Shown: positions 37,964-49,639, numbered from the stretch's first letter. The stretch: 64,000 bases of DNA from Bacilli bacterium (GCA_022652945.1 JALCRV010000001.1:195384-259383), one strand, 5' to 3'. Notes: generated from the letters alone by a model not told the origin. A program made the numbers and translations.

Positions 37964-38911
37964 TTATCTTAGTTTTGAAGCATCCTCATGGAACTTGTTA
38001 AAAATATGGACGACCCCTGACTTAGTCATCGTCAGCCCCCTCTTCTGAGCCAGTTCCGCCAGCTCCTGATAAGAGGCGTCTTTATTTTCTTTCCTAATAT
38101 CCGCCAAAATCCTCGTTCGCTCCGTGAAATAGACCTTGCCGATTTTTTTCTCCAAAAGATCGATGTCTTCCAGATTTCCCTCACCGTTTTTTAAAGCGCG
38201 GGAATAATTGGCTTGCTCACAGATAGTCAACCGATTTTCGTTGTTAAAATAATCTCTTTCCAACCGAGCGTTTTCAAACTCAAACATCATGCTTACCGCT
38301 CCAATATAGGAAAGGAAAACGGAAATCTGATCAGACTGCTTAAGATATAGGACAAAGCGGTTTCTTCTTTCGATGATTTTAAAATTCATCTTGTTCTCGT
38401 CTCTAAAAGAAAGCAGTCGTGAAAGCACCAGTTCCGCTTCATCTCTCTGATTGAAAACAACCTCGCAAAAATAACGTCCCGAGGAAGGATCGGAAATCTG
38501 TCCAGAAGCCAAAAAAGTCCCGATCATAAACCCGTGAAAAAGATCTTCGCTGAAAAATCTCTTGGAGGAGGTCATCCGTTCCAAGCCATCGAGAATTTCC
38601 AAGTCCTTTAAAATGAACTGCGGATTTTCCTCGATATCGATATGATAGATTAAAGACTTATTCAACCTCAGTTGTTTAGTGTAGGTCAGCTTAGGTTGGA
38701 CTTTATAAACTTCTTTAAAGGAAGTAAAGATAAATTTAGCGACCGAAGCGGAGGCGGAAGAGAGTCGTAAAACAGTTTTCGGGACGATAGATAGCGCCCC
38801 GGAATACCTGACAAAACCTGAGAGAATCGCTCTTTTCTCTTCTGACTGGTAAGTGGAAAGCGCCAACTCCTCTTTGATTCTTTTTGAAAAAGTCTCTCCG
38901 TTTCTCGCCAT
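37964..38911 (-). CDS. whiA: DNA-binding protein WhiA
   Basis: FSKRIKEELALSTYQSEEKRAILSGFVRYSGAL; C-terminal HTH (SYQELAELAQKRGLTMTKSGVVHIFNKF). Confidence 0.92.
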   Translation of the reverse strand: MARNGETFSKRIKEELALSTYQSEEKRAILSGFVRYSGALSIVPKTVLRLSSASASVAKFIFTSFKEVYKVQPKLTYTKQLRLNKSLIYHIDIEENPQFILKDLEILDGLERMTSSKRFFSEDLFHGFMIGTFLASGQISDPSSGRYFCEVVFNQRDEAELVLSRLLSFRDENKMNFKIIERRNRFVLYLKQSDQISVFLSYIGAVSMMFEFENARLERDYFNNENRLTICEQANYSRALKNGEGNLEDIDLLEKKIGKVYFTERTRILADIRKENKDASYQELAELAQKRGLTMTKSGVVHIFNKFHEDASKLR

Positions 38912-38914
38912 AGT

Positions 38915-39844
38915 TTATTTCTGCTCTTTATCGTGTAAATACGCTCGGCAGCTAACCGCCCCAACTCCACCATCGGAGACAGCGGTGATAACCTGCCTTA
39001 AGACAGCATTGCGGACATCGCCGACAGCGAACAAACCTTCGACCGGTGTACGCATATGTTCGTCAACTTTTATCTGTCCTTTTTCATCCAAAACATCCAT
39101 ATAGCCTAAAAACTCGCTCATCGGAGTGGAGCCGAGGAAGATGAAAAGCCCTTCGACATCTAAAGTCTTTTCTTCTCCGCTCACTTTATTCTTAATAACT
39201 AGATGCTCTAGTCTTCTAGCACCGGATGAGGCAACGATTTCAGAAGAAGAGAAGACCATTACATTCTTTAAAGAGTGAAGCGAAGTCATTTCTTTCTCTG
39301 AAGCTTGGAATGTTTCATTGGGATTGATAAGGTAAACAGGATTACAAATGGAGGAGAGATATTCGGTATCTTTCAGAGCTTCCGATGTGTTGCCAATCAC
39401 TGCGACAGGCTTATTTTTATGGAAGGGGGCGTCGCATTCCGCACATCTGGAAAGCCCATTTTCAAAATAAGCGTCGGACCCGGGGACTTTAAAAGGTTTA
39501 TTGCGAATGCCAGCAGCGATAATCACCGCTTGGAAACGGTAAGCGGATTTATCGGTCTTCAGATCGAAATTGCCATCATCATTCTTGCTGATTGAACGAA
39601 CGGATTCTTTCCGGATATCAATCTCGAAGTGTTTAACTTGTTCAGTAAACTTCACTGCGAGATCTTTTCCATCCCCTATAAAGCCCGGGTAGTTTTCAAT
39701 CTCGTGGATGATATTAAGTTTTCCACCGATTTCATTCTCTTCAAAGCAGATTGGAGAGATATTGCTTCTTTTCAAATAAATCGCCGCCGCGATTCCAGAA
39801 GGACCCATACCGATAATCGCGACTTTGTTGATTTCGTTACCCAT
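38915..39844 (-). CDS. trxB: Thioredoxin reductase-like FAD/NAD(P)H oxidoreductase
   Basis: VAIIGMGPSGIAAAIYL FAD motif; CAECDAPF redox CxxC; LFAVGDVRN. Confidence 0.88.
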   Translation of the reverse strand: MGNEINKVAIIGMGPSGIAAAIYLKRSNISPICFEENEIGGKLNIIHEIENYPGFIGDGKDLAVKFTEQVKHFEIDIRKESVRSISKNDDGNFDLKTDKSAYRFQAVIIAAGIRNKPFKVPGSDAYFENGLSRCAECDAPFHKNKPVAVIGNTSEALKDTEYLSSICNPVYLINPNETFQASEKEMTSLHSLKNVMVFSSSEIVASSGARRLEHLVIKNKVSGEEKTLDVEGLFIFLGSTPMSEFLGYMDVLDEKGQIKVDEHMRTPVEGLFAVGDVRNAVLRQVITAVSDGGVGAVSCRAYLHDKEQK

Positions 39845-39983
39845 AAAAATACCTCTTTTTTAAGATTGGCCGATAAGCCGATTAGACAAATAGAAACAGC
39901 TTTGGCATTACTGCTTTAGTTTTAACATAACGAGGCGGAGAACGGAAAGAAAACGCTTGAAACCGAAAAGGGGAGTCAAAGCA

Positions 39984-40871
39984 TCAAAGACTCTTAACGC
40001 CAGCCTTCTTTTCTTTGATGTCTCTGACGAGGTGGTTAGCTACGACCGCTAAGACACCGGCGACAATAAAGATAATACCCATGATAACCGCCTGCATATC
40101 TTTGATATTTCCAGTAGTTTCCGCACCCATATTGAATTGCTTATCTCTTAAAGGCTCCAAAAGAACTCTGACAAATCCATACCAAGAGAAATACAGGAAC
40201 ATCTGATCGCCTTTCCGATAATGGCGAGAGAAGACTAAAGGCACAAATCGGGTCAGGAAGAAATATCCCCCGAGGTTAATCATCGCCTCTAGGAAAAACA
40301 AAGGCACGCGATAGCTGCCACCGATCATCATCCTTTGATTAATAAATGACGGCAGCCCTCCCCAAGCGGAGACATCGACAATCTGTCCGTAAACTTCTTG
40401 GTTCACAAAATTACCCCAGCGTCCGATTACTTGCCCAATTAAGATTGTCGGGCCAGCACAATCAGCCGCCTCAAATAAATCCCAGCCTTTTCTTCTGAAA
40501 ATGACCACTAAAAGCCCAACTAAGGCTCCACCGATAGCCCCGCCCTGGATAGCTAACCCGCCTTCCCAAGTACGGAAGACCGCCAAGAAGTCATTGGCAT
40601 ATTCGCCATTCGCACCCGGCCATGTCGCAATAACATACCAGATACGCGCCCCGACCACACCTCCGGGAAAAGCCCAAAGGAAAACAGTGCTGAAGACATC
40701 CATCGGCATGCCCTTTTTATGGGCGCGGTAATTAGAAAGATACAAAGCAATCAAGCCACCAGACAAAAGACACAGCGCATAAAAAGTAATCTTGATGCCG
40801 AAGACGGTAAAATACTTCCCTCCGGCGGTGTCGAATCCAAACCATTCGATCAGTGCATTGATTCCGTTCAT
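39984..40871 (-). CDS. lgt: Prolipoprotein diacylglyceryl transferase
   Basis: GGVVGARIWYVI, GQVIGRWGNFVNQEVYG signature; 4-nt overlap with hprK. Confidence 0.95.
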   Translation of the reverse strand: MNGINALIEWFGFDTAGGKYFTVFGIKITFYALCLLSGGLIALYLSNYRAHKKGMPMDVFSTVFLWAFPGGVVGARIWYVIATWPGANGEYANDFLAVFRTWEGGLAIQGGAIGGALVGLLVVIFRRKGWDLFEAADCAGPTILIGQVIGRWGNFVNQEVYGQIVDVSAWGGLPSFINQRMMIGGSYRVPLFFLEAMINLGGYFFLTRFVPLVFSRHYRKGDQMFLYFSWYGFVRVLLEPLRDKQFNMGAETTGNIKDMQAVIMGIIFIVAGVLAVVANHLVRDIKEKKAGVKSL

Positions 40872-41815
40872 TTTTCTTCACTTTCCAAATTAAGTTCTGC
40901 GACTTTTCTAGACTCATCCATCCTCTTTTCAAACTCGGCGGCAGAATCGAATCCGTAATCTTTCAATTTATAATTCGTAACTGCCACCTCGATAACTTCC
41001 GCCATCGAACGTCCAGGCGAGACTGGCAGTTTAATATATGGGATCTTTATTCCGAGATACTCAATCGTATCTCCAGAATTTCCTATTCGATCAATCGATT
41101 CCGCCGGATTAAAAGGTTTCAAATCGATGCAGTAACGAATATGCGCCTTGCGTTTAATAGCATTAATTCCGAACATTCGCGGGACATCGATAATCCCGAT
41201 TCCTCTGACTTCCATCATTCCGTAAGTTAAAGCGGGTGAAGAACCTTCGAGACGATTACGGACATTTAAGATATCAACTTTATCATCAGCAACTAAGATA
41301 TGTCCTCTTTTAATCAAATCTAAAGAGACCTCTGATTTGCCGATGCCGGAATCGCCGATCAGAAGGCATCCAGCTCCGAAGATTTCCAATAAGTTAGCAT
41401 GAATCGAAGTCCGAGGAGCCAGACTCTCGGCTAAAAAGCTTAAGGCATCGGCTTCAAAAGCGGAAGTTTCAACTTCGGTTGCAAAGACGCAACAATCTTT
41501 TTCCTTCGCGGCTTTTAAAATCACCGGCGGGCAATCCACCCCGTGGCAGATGATGATACCCGGGGTCTCATCTGAACAAATGGTCAAGAAAGCCTGATAA
41601 GCTTCCATCTCGCTCATATGAGCTAAGAAGGCCGCTTCTTTCCGTCCGACCAAGACCAGACGCGATTTTTGATGATATTCAAAAAAGCCAGCCATTTCCA
41701 AGCCTGGGCGATCGACTTCGATGACCTTGATAGGTCTTTTTAAAGCTTTAGGGGAGGTGAAAAAGGGTTTGAGGCTGAAATTATCGGCTAAATCTCCGAT
41801 TGTACAGTAATTCAT
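40868..41815 (-). CDS. hprK: HPr kinase/phosphorylase
   Basis: Walker A GDSGIGKSEVSLDLI; VADDKVDI; EVRGIGIIDV. Start placed at MNYCTIGDL. Confidence 0.95.
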   Translation of the reverse strand: MNYCTIGDLADNFSLKPFFTSPKALKRPIKVIEVDRPGLEMAGFFEYHQKSRLVLVGRKEAAFLAHMSEMEAYQAFLTICSDETPGIIICHGVDCPPVILKAAKEKDCCVFATEVETSAFEADALSFLAESLAPRTSIHANLLEIFGAGCLLIGDSGIGKSEVSLDLIKRGHILVADDKVDILNVRNRLEGSSPALTYGMMEVRGIGIIDVPRMFGINAIKRKAHIRYCIDLKPFNPAESIDRIGNSGDTIEYLGIKIPYIKLPVSPGRSMAEVIEVAVTNYKLKDYGFDSAAEFEKRMDESRKVAELNLESEEK

Positions 41816-41925
41816 TATTGGGCCTTGCTCCTTTTTTAACAATTTGATTATAGTTGAATGTCGGAAGGTTTTCATCTGACAGTATCAGTTGCTTAAATAC
41901 TAACGCTTAAAGCCAGAAGAGAAAA

Positions 41926-44748
41926 CTATTTATTTAGATATCTCTTTAAATATTGACCCGTATAAGATTGTTCGCACTGCGCGACCTCTTCGGGGGTTCC
42001 TTGAACAACTAATTGTCCGCCTTCATCACCACCCTCCGGACCTAAATCCACAACCCAGTCAGCGCATTTAATAAAATCTAGATTATGTTCAATCACAACG
42101 ACAGTGTTTCCATTCTCCACAAACTGATTAAGGACATTGACCAGTTTTTTAATATCGTCTGTATGAAGACCGGTCGTCGGTTCATCCAAGATATATAGAG
42201 TATTGGAGGTGGAGACTTTCTCCAATTCGAAAGCTAATTTGACTCTTTGCGATTCTCCGCCTGATAAGGTCGGAGACGGCTGACCGAGTTTAATGTAACC
42301 TAAGCCGACATCGAGCAACGTTTTCAGTTTTCTTTCAATGCCGGGGATGTTGCGGAAAAATTCATATGCATCCTCCGAACGCATATCTAAGACATCGTAA
42401 ATATTCTTCCCTTTATAGGTGACTTCTAGGATTTCATCGGTGTATCTCTTACCGTGACAGACCGGACAAGTGACGTAGACATCCGGCAAAAAGGCCATTG
42501 AAATACGAACCACACCATCGCCTTGGCAGGCTTCGCATCTTCCGCCTTTGGTATTAAAAGAGAACGAACTCTTATCAAACCCCTTCAGTCTCGCTTCCTT
42601 CGTCGAAGCGAAAACATCGCGGATGTCATCGAAGACTTTGACATAAGTCGCCGGGTTAGAACGCGGGGTCTTACCGATCGGATCCTGGGAAACATTGATT
42701 ACTTTATCAAAGTAATTTAACCCGATGATATTATCGTATTCTCCGGGTTTTTCTTTTCCGATACCAAGCTTTGAAAGCATCGCCTTATAGAGGACTTCCG
42801 TAACCAAAGAAGACTTGCCCGAACCGGAAACACCGGTCACCAAATTTAAAGCCCCAGTCTTAAAAATCACATTAATGTTCTTTAAGTTATGGCATCTAGC
42901 GCCTTTGATGATTAAGTTATGGATTCCCGGGCGACGGAAGGAAGGAACTTCAATTCTCTTCCGACCAGCCAAATAATCGCCGGTAATCGAATCTGGGCAA
43001 TTTACAATATCCGTTGGTTTTCCTTGGAAGACCACTTTGCCACCATGTTCTCCGGCTCCCGGGCCGATATCAACTAGATAATCAGCTGCGCGCATCGTGT
43101 CTTCATCGTGTTCAACCACGATTAAGGTGTTACCTAAATCCCTCATCTCTTTCATCGTCTTGATGAGTTTATCGTTGTCCCTTTGATGTAAACCGATCGA
43201 AGGCTCATCAAGGACGTAAATAATACCTGATAATTTAGAGCCGATCTGGGTGGCTAAACGTATACGCTGCGACTCACCGCCCGACAAAGTCATCGCTTCT
43301 CTTGAAAGAGTCAGATATTCCAAGCCGACATCGCACAAGAAAGAAAGCCTGGCTTTGATTTCCTTAATGACCATGTCCGCAATCGAAGCCTGGGTCGGAG
43401 TCAGGTGGATTCGCTCAAACCATTCCAAGAGTTTCCTTAAAGGCATCTGGCACAGATCAAAGATGTTCTTGTTATCGACATAAATAGATAAAACCGCCGG
43501 ATTCAGCCTCGCCCCGTGACAGGATTCACAGATGTGAGTCGTCATAAAAGTATAGTAGTAATCCTTCATCATCTCCGACTCGGTTGTGTTATATAGACGG
43601 TTGATCTTATCGAGCACACCTTCAGTAGCGGTTTTATGAAGCAAGGAGCCGTTAGAAGTCTTCACCGTATAAGGGACCGGTTCAGAGGGCCCGTTAAAGA
43701 TAATCTTCTTCTGCTCGGGAGTCAGTTTCCTAAAAGGAATATCGGTCGGAATAGAGTAAAACTTACAGATGTTCTTTAAGTCCATCCAATCGAAAGTCTC
43801 CACCGCCTGCTTATTCACCGAGTAGAAGCGGATGGCACCTTCTTCAATTGACAGATTTTCATCCGGTACTAACAAGGCCGGATCAGCCGTGATTTTGACA
43901 CCCAAGCCTTTGCAATCCGGGCAACAGCCTAAAGGGTTATTGAAAGAAAAAAGCCGCGGTTCGATCTTCGGAACGGAAAAGCCGCAAATCGGGCAGGAAT
44001 GATGCTCGGAGTAAAGGTTAGTCTTCCCATCCACATCGACATTGACAAACCCGTTAGCGATATCTAAAGCCGCTTTTAAGCCTTCAAGGATTCTTTCTTT
44101 CGATTCCGGTTTCAGGATAATTCGGTCGACCACGATATCAATGTTGTGTTTCTTGCTCTTATCCAATAAAGGAACAGCCGGGTAGCGCATCTCTTCCCCG
44201 CCATCGATTCTCATCCGCGAAAAACCAGCTTTGAAAAACTTCTCCATATCATCGTAATGCGTGCCTTTTTCATTTCTGGCTAAAGGAGCCAAAATTGTAA
44301 TCTTCGCTCCCTCCGTATTCGCCATGACCAGCCCGAGAATCTGCTCAGCCGTCAGAGCTTCGATTTTTATATGATGATTAGGGCAGTAAGCCTCACCGAT
44401 TCTCCCGTATAAAAGACGCAGGTAGTCATAAATCTCCGTCACGGTCCCGACAGTGGATCGAGGGTTATGTGACTTAGTCTTCTGATCGATGGAAATCGTT
44501 GGAGTCAGACCATCGATAGAGTCGACATCCGGCTTTTCATAGGAACCTAAAAACTGCCGAGCGTAGGAAGACAACGATTCGATATAACGCCTTTGGCCTT
44601 CAGCAAAAATCGTATCGAAAGCCAAAGTTGACTTGCCCGAGCCGGAAACCCCGGTAAAGACAACCAAAGAATCCTTGGGGATTGTGACATCGATATTCTG
44701 GAGGTTGTTCTCTCTCGCCCCTTTTACAACAATTTCGTTTTTATCCAT
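41926..44748 (-). CDS. uvrA: Excinuclease ABC subunit A
   Basis: Two ABC modules, [36 protein letters not shown]; zinc-finger CxxC pairs; 940 aa. Confidence 0.98.
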   Translation of the reverse strand: MDKNEIVVKGARENNLQNIDVTIPKDSLVVFTGVSGSGKSTLAFDTIFAEGQRRYIESLSSYARQFLGSYEKPDVDSIDGLTPTISIDQKTKSHNPRSTVGTVTEIYDYLRLLYGRIGEAYCPNHHIKIEALTAEQILGLVMANTEGAKITILAPLARNEKGTHYDDMEKFFKAGFSRMRIDGGEEMRYPAVPLLDKSKKHNIDIVVDRIILKPESKERILEGLKAALDIANGFVNVDVDGKTNLYSEHHSCPICGFSVPKIEPRLFSFNNPLGCCPDCKGLGVKITADPALLVPDENLSIEEGAIRFYSVNKQAVETFDWMDLKNICKFYSIPTDIPFRKLTPEQKKIIFNGPSEPVPYTVKTSNGSLLHKTATEGVLDKINRLYNTTESEMMKDYYYTFMTTHICESCHGARLNPAVLSIYVDNKNIFDLCQMPLRKLLEWFERIHLTPTQASIADMVIKEIKARLSFLCDVGLEYLTLSREAMTLSGGESQRIRLATQIGSKLSGIIYVLDEPSIGLHQRDNDKLIKTMKEMRDLGNTLIVVEHDEDTMRAADYLVDIGPGAGEHGGKVVFQGKPTDIVNCPDSITGDYLAGRKRIEVPSFRRPGIHNLIIKGARCHNLKNINVIFKTGALNLVTGVSGSGKSSLVTEVLYKAMLSKLGIGKEKPGEYDNIIGLNYFDKVINVSQDPIGKTPRSNPATYVKVFDDIRDVFASTKEARLKGFDKSSFSFNTKGGRCEACQGDGVVRISMAFLPDVYVTCPVCHGKRYTDEILEVTYKGKNIYDVLDMRSEDAYEFFRNIPGIERKLKTLLDVGLGYIKLGQPSPTLSGGESQRVKLAFELEKVSTSNTLYILDEPTTGLHTDDIKKLVNVLNQFVENGNTVVVIEHNLDFIKCADWVVDLGPEGGDEGGQLVVQGTPEEVAQCEQSYTGQYLKRYLNK

Positions 44749-44921
44749 GCTTCACACCCCCCTGATAAATCGCATTCTTTATTATACTTTATCTGCAGAG
44801 AAAATACCCTCTTTTGCTTGCCTTACCAAGGAAGAAATTTCTGTGAATCTGATATACTGAGAATCAGCGGGCAAATCAGCTCATAAAATAAAAAGATTAT
44901 TGTAGGAAAGGATTACAAAAG

Positions 44922-45551
44922 ATGAAACAGACCGAAAAGATGTTAAAAGGCGAACTATATAATTCAGGAGTCTCTGAATTAATAGAGATGAAAATAAAAG
45001 AGCAGGAACTTCTTTATGAGTTCAACCATCTCCATCCGAAAGAAACTTCCGAAAGAATCCGCCTGCTTCATCTTATTTTCCCGCATCTAGGCGCTAACGC
45101 CTGGATGGAACAAAGCTTGAAAGTGGAATATGGAGTCAACACCACCATCGGGGACAACTTCTACGCCAATTTCGACTGCAAATTCCATGACATCTGCCCG
45201 ATTAAAATCGGAGATAACGTCATGTTCGGGCCTAATGTCATCATCGCCACTCCGATGCATCCTCTGCTAGCGGAAGAAAGAAATCCTCAGCAGTTCCTTG
45301 ATGGCTTCTACAATATCGAATACGGCAAGCCTATCACCATCGGCAGCGGAGTCTGGCTAGCTGCCGGAGTCATCGTCTGCGGAGGAGTGACCATCGGGGA
45401 TGATGTCGTGATTGGGGCTGGATCAGTTGTCACCCACGATATTCCTTCGCATTCCTTAGCAGCCGGTGTTCCTTGTAAGGTTATCCGTCCGTTAAATGAG
45501 AAAGACAAGATGTTTTCGATAGACGAAAGGAATAAATGCCATACTGACTAA
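44922..45551 (+). CDS. Sugar O-acetyltransferase (maltose/galactoside acetyltransferase type)
   Basis: Left-handed beta-helix hexapeptides; GDNFYANFDCKFHDICPIKIGDNVMFGPNV, GVWLAAGVIVCGGVTIGDDVVIGAGSVVTHDIP. Confidence 0.92.
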   Translation: MKQTEKMLKGELYNSGVSELIEMKIKEQELLYEFNHLHPKETSERIRLLHLIFPHLGANAWMEQSLKVEYGVNTTIGDNFYANFDCKFHDICPIKIGDNVMFGPNVIIATPMHPLLAEERNPQQFLDGFYNIEYGKPITIGSGVWLAAGVIVCGGVTIGDDVVIGAGSVVTHDIPSHSLAAGVPCKVIRPLNEKDKMFSIDERNKCHTD

Positions 45552-45564
45552 GTAAAACAGATAG

Positions 45565-45602
45565 AAAAATACCCGCTTCTTGATGAAAGCGGGTATTTTT
45601 TG
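45565..45602. terminator. Bidirectional intrinsic terminator
   Basis: AAAAATACCCGCTT / AAGCGGGTATTTTT perfect inverted repeat between convergent genes. Confidence 0.85.
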
Positions 45603-45606
45603 ATTG

Positions 45607-47124
45607 CTAAGTCTTGCTGCTGGGGGTTGTATCTTCTTGGGTGTAAGCTTTCGTATGGACGTAACGATCCATCACATCGCATTGCTCTTTCATCTTGTTC
45701 AGATTGTTGAGCTTCCGGATCATCTCTGGAGTCGGGGCTTTAATTTCTACGAAGTCTCTTAAGGAAGATTCAGTCGAAATAACCATCGGGAGTTCGGAGC
45801 CTTTTTTGACCTTGGTCCGATTTTCTTCTTTCAAAACGCCGGAAAGTTTCAAGGATAGCTTAGCTAAAGCCGGGCCGGCAATTTCGTATAAGATACCGGA
45901 GAAGATAATAATCGCATTGATTTCTTCACCGTATTGGCTGAGATTTAAAGAAGGATCGGCGGTAAACATATTTAAAGCCAAAGCGGCAAGACCGATGGAG
46001 ATACCGGCCTGAGGTTCCATGGTGAGACCGATGTACTTAGTAATAGTAGCGGGAGACTTGGTTGCTAACCCACCGAGGAAATTGCCGACGTATTTCATAA
46101 TCAGTCGGGCGAAGAAATAGACCACGCCGATCACGCCGACGGTGACCATATAAGAAATCTTAAAGTTCATACCGGATAGGACGAAGAAAAGAAGAATGAT
46201 AGGTGCGGAGAAGTCCGCCACCTGCGAAAACATTTCATCATCGTTGGTGAAGTTAAGATACGTGGCGGCCATCACCATCACGCAAAGCAGAGGCGAAGCT
46301 AAGATGTTTTTGTTAATTACTTTCGCTAAACCGCAGATGCCAACCAGGAAAAGAATCGCCGCTACCATTAAAATAAGACGGTTATCTTTCGATCTAGTCG
46401 GGGAAATAGCGACTTTGGCCATAAACCAACCAACCAAGAAACCGAGCACGACAATGCCGGCGTTCACGATAATCGGCAGCCAGATGGTCTCCCACTGGGA
46501 AAAGTTTGCCCCACCGTTTTGCGCAGTCATGATTCCTAAAGCAATCCCCGAACAAACGGAGAAGGATAAAAGTCCGAAAACATCATCAATCGCATCCAGT
46601 TCAATCGCATAATCGACAAATTCCCCTTCGCAATGATATTCCCTGATGGTCATCAAAGTGGAAGCGGAAGAAGTCGTACCGCCGATGGATGCGATAACCA
46701 AGACAATCGGGGCCGGAAGATTAAAAGGCAGCAGGACAAAGAAGACCACAACCGAAGTCACAAAAGCCTGAATCAAAGCGATGATTGCGGGCTTCCAGCC
46801 ATTTCGTCTAATCATCTTTAAATTAAAATAACGTCCGGAAGCAAAAGCGATGAAGCCCAAGCCCACATCTGTGATAAATGACATGTTATCCAGAATCGCA
46901 TGAGCTCCGGTTTCAGAATCGGCTTGCGGAACCAGATTCAAAACGTAAGGCCCGATTAATATACCGGCGAAAATATAGGCCGTGACATTCGGTAGCTTCA
47001 GCTTCTTGGTAATTCTAGTAAGAAGGAAAGCCACGAGAAAAATAAAGACCAAACTGATGACGACTTGCGTTCCATCAGTGATGTGGTACTTTTCATAAAA
47101 TTGTTCTAAAAAATCTAAGCCCAT
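45607..47124 (-). CDS. Cation:proton antiporter (CPA family)
   Basis: Multi-TM protein; LPNVTAYIFAGILIGPYVL; GTTSSASTLMTIREY; ELDAIDDVFGLLSF. Confidence 0.88.
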   Translation of the reverse strand: MGLDFLEQFYEKYHITDGTQVVISLVFIFLVAFLLTRITKKLKLPNVTAYIFAGILIGPYVLNLVPQADSETGAHAILDNMSFITDVGLGFIAFASGRYFNLKMIRRNGWKPAIIALIQAFVTSVVVFFVLLPFNLPAPIVLVIASIGGTTSSASTLMTIREYHCEGEFVDYAIELDAIDDVFGLLSFSVCSGIALGIMTAQNGGANFSQWETIWLPIIVNAGIVVLGFLVGWFMAKVAISPTRSKDNRLILMVAAILFLVGICGLAKVINKNILASPLLCVMVMAATYLNFTNDDEMFSQVADFSAPIILLFFVLSGMNFKISYMVTVGVIGVVYFFARLIMKYVGNFLGGLATKSPATITKYIGLTMEPQAGISIGLAALALNMFTADPSLNLSQYGEEINAIIIFSGILYEIAGPALAKLSLKLSGVLKEENRTKVKKGSELPMVISTESSLRDFVEIKAPTPEMIRKLNNLNKMKEQCDVMDRYVHTKAYTQEDTTPSSKT

Positions 47125-47275
47125 ATTGACCTCATGTAAACCCTTTCATTTTATGTATTTTAAAGGGCGTAACAAGATTATAGGTTAACTTAATTGAAGA
47201 AACAACCTAAAAATAGCCTTTTTTTGACTTTCTTTGTCGTAACGGCCTTGGTCTTGGAAAAGCAGGTGGGAAAAG

Positions 47276-49213
47276 TTAGTTTTTCTCAGTGTTTGCCTTG
47301 CGGTTGCCACGCCATAATCTCAAGGAGTTCAAAACCGCTAAAACCATCGTCCCGACATCGGCAACCATCGCTAAATACATATTGGCGTACCCGGCGATGG
47401 CCAAAGCCAAGATAGCAGCCTTAACGACTAAGATGAAAGTGATATCTTCATAGACGATTTTCATCGTTTTCTTCGCGATGGCTTTTGTGATGGCCAGTTT
47501 AGCTAAATCATCATTGAGAATCACGACATCCGCAGATTCATTGGCGGCATCAGAGCCCAAAGAGCCCATGGAAGTTCCGACATCTGCCGCCAATAAGGAA
47601 GGCGCATCATTAACTCCATCTCCGACATAGACGGTCTTTTTCGAACTGGCTTTTATCTCAGCCAATTTATCGAGCTTATCCTGCGGTAACAAGTCCCCGT
47701 AGGCTTGGTCGATGCCTAATTGTTCGGCGGTCTTTTGAGCGATAGCCTGCTTATCACCTGAAAGCATGATCAGCTTTTTAACATCGAGAGCTTTTAAGTC
47801 TGCTAAGGATTCTTTAGCGTTATCTTTAACAATATCTGAAATAATGGCATATCCTTCATAATGATGATTCTTAATCAAGTAAAGAGCTTTATAAGGGGTT
47901 TTGATTTCTTCGACATCCTCACCTTCTTCTTTCGCAAACAAATAATCGCCAAGGAAGTAACTATCTTCCCCGATCTTGCCTCGGATTCCCTTACCTGGGA
48001 TATTCTCAAAATCAGTGACTTTCTTTAATTCTTTCGGATCGACTCTCTTCAAGATAGACAGAGCGATCGGATGGGTAGAATTCTGTTCCAAAGAAGCGAT
48101 CAGGACCAACGTGGCCTGGTCTTTAAACGAGACCACTTCGAACTTGCCTTGGGTTAAAGTCCCGGTCTTATCGAAGACAAAACTGTCTGCTTTGGCGTAG
48201 TTCTCCAAAGCCTGCCCTCCTTTAATTAAAATCCCTTCCTTCGAGGCTTTACCAATAGAAATGAAGAAAGAAAGCGGGACGGATATGATCAAAGCGCACG
48301 GGCAAGAAATAATCAGCATATTGCAGGCTTCGTATAAAGCCTTCTGATAAACTCCACCCCAACCATCGATGCCCCACATAATAAAGAACACCGCTACCGC
48401 CAAGAAAACGACGGAAGGAGTATAGATCTTCGAAAATCTTTCGATGAATCGCTCGGACTTGGATTTTTTCCCTTCCTCGGAAGAAATCAACTCGAGGATT
48501 TTTGAAAGCGTTGAGTCCTTAAAGACTTTAGAAACCTGGACAACGATCACTCCATCGAGGTTGATTGAGCCCGAGAAGACCTGAGTAGTGGAAAAGACCC
48601 CGACCGCTTTAGGTAAAGACTCTCCGGTCAGAGAAGACATATCCAACGATGAATTTCCTTCCACGACAATCCCATCGACAGGGACTTTCTCCCCAGGGAG
48701 AATTTTGATTTTGTCTCCGACCCTCAATGCTTCCGGCTCCGTTTCTTGAACGTTTCCATCCTCAGTAAGAAGATGGGCCTTTAAAGGCATATTGTTAACC
48801 AGTTTGGAGATTGATTCTTTTGATTTGGCTTCCGCATAATCCTCGAGGATTTCCCCTAGATGATAAAACACCATGACAAAAACCGCTTCATCGTAAGAAG
48901 CGATGACCATCGCCCCCAAAGTACCGATCACCATCAAAAAATGTTCATCGAGGAAATGTCCGTGACCAAAGGAAAGAATCGCCGCCAAAAAGACATCATA
49001 AGCCATTACAACATAGCCCGAAATCACCAAAGTCAAGACCGCATAAGAAGGCAAAGAAGGTATCTTGGTGCCACAGAAGACTAAGGCCAAAGAAACGGCC
49101 ATTCTAATAAAGATATAGATTCTTTTGGCCTTTTCTTCTTTAAAAGGCCAGCCGAGAATGCTTTCTCCTTCTTCTTTTTTCTCGCTTTTAATCGAACAGC
49201 TTTCACATTCCAT
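47276..49213 (-). CDS. Heavy-metal translocating P-type ATPase (Zn/Cd/Pb type)
   Basis: SCPCALIISVP CPC motif; VFDKTGTLTQGKF; VGDGVNDAPSLLAADVG. Start at MECESCSIK (GAGG SD). Confidence 0.93.
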   Translation of the reverse strand: MECESCSIKSEKKEEGESILGWPFKEEKAKRIYIFIRMAVSLALVFCGTKIPSLPSYAVLTLVISGYVVMAYDVFLAAILSFGHGHFLDEHFLMVIGTLGAMVIASYDEAVFVMVFYHLGEILEDYAEAKSKESISKLVNNMPLKAHLLTEDGNVQETEPEALRVGDKIKILPGEKVPVDGIVVEGNSSLDMSSLTGESLPKAVGVFSTTQVFSGSINLDGVIVVQVSKVFKDSTLSKILELISSEEGKKSKSERFIERFSKIYTPSVVFLAVAVFFIMWGIDGWGGVYQKALYEACNMLIISCPCALIISVPLSFFISIGKASKEGILIKGGQALENYAKADSFVFDKTGTLTQGKFEVVSFKDQATLVLIASLEQNSTHPIALSILKRVDPKELKKVTDFENIPGKGIRGKIGEDSYFLGDYLFAKEEGEDVEEIKTPYKALYLIKNHHYEGYAIISDIVKDNAKESLADLKALDVKKLIMLSGDKQAIAQKTAEQLGIDQAYGDLLPQDKLDKLAEIKASSKKTVYVGDGVNDAPSLLAADVGTSMGSLGSDAANESADVVILNDDLAKLAITKAIAKKTMKIVYEDITFILVVKAAILALAIAGYANMYLAMVADVGTMVLAVLNSLRLWRGNRKANTEKN

Positions 49214-49250
49214 ATATTTGCCTCTTTTTTCGAAAGCAGAAGTAACCGGA

Positions 49251-49619
49251 CTAGTTATTCTTCTCTCTGATATGCTCCAGACCCATGAAGAAAATAGCCT
49301 TGACATGTTCATCCTTTAAGGAATAAATGACCTGTTTGCCTTTTTTCTTAAAGGTCACTAAGTCGTTAGCTTTTAAAATCGCCAAGTGATGAGAGATATT
49401 AGACTGGGTAGCCCCTAAGGATTCCGAAAGATCACATACGCACATATTTTCTTCAAACAAGGCGTAGATAATCCTGATTCTCATCGGATCAGAAAAGACC
49501 GAATACAAATTGCCGAGTTTGTTGAACTCGTCCATTGTCAGCATCTTATCCTTGACGGAAGCCACCACGTCCTTATGCGCCTTATATTCCTGACAGACTT
49601 CTATTTCGTCTTTTTCCAT
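49251..49619 (-). CDS. ArsR/SmtB family metalloregulator
   Basis: DPMRIRIIYALFEENMCVCDLSESLGATQSNISHHLAILKANDLV; CVC metal-site motif; operonic with the metal ATPase. Confidence 0.93.
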   Translation of the reverse strand: MEKDEIEVCQEYKAHKDVVASVKDKMLTMDEFNKLGNLYSVFSDPMRIRIIYALFEENMCVCDLSESLGATQSNISHHLAILKANDLVTFKKKGKQVIYSLKDEHVKAIFFMGLEHIREKNN

Positions 49620-49639
49620 AAGAGCCTCCTATATGAACG

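Noticed and set aside
39948-39961. AGAAAACGCTTGAA upstream of trxB as a cre site
   Set aside because: Three mismatches to the consensus and no carbon-catabolic logic for trxB.
46196-46612. 138-aa ORF antisense to the cation/proton antiporter
   Set aside because: Shadow ORF; opposite strand encodes a plausible multi-TM protein.
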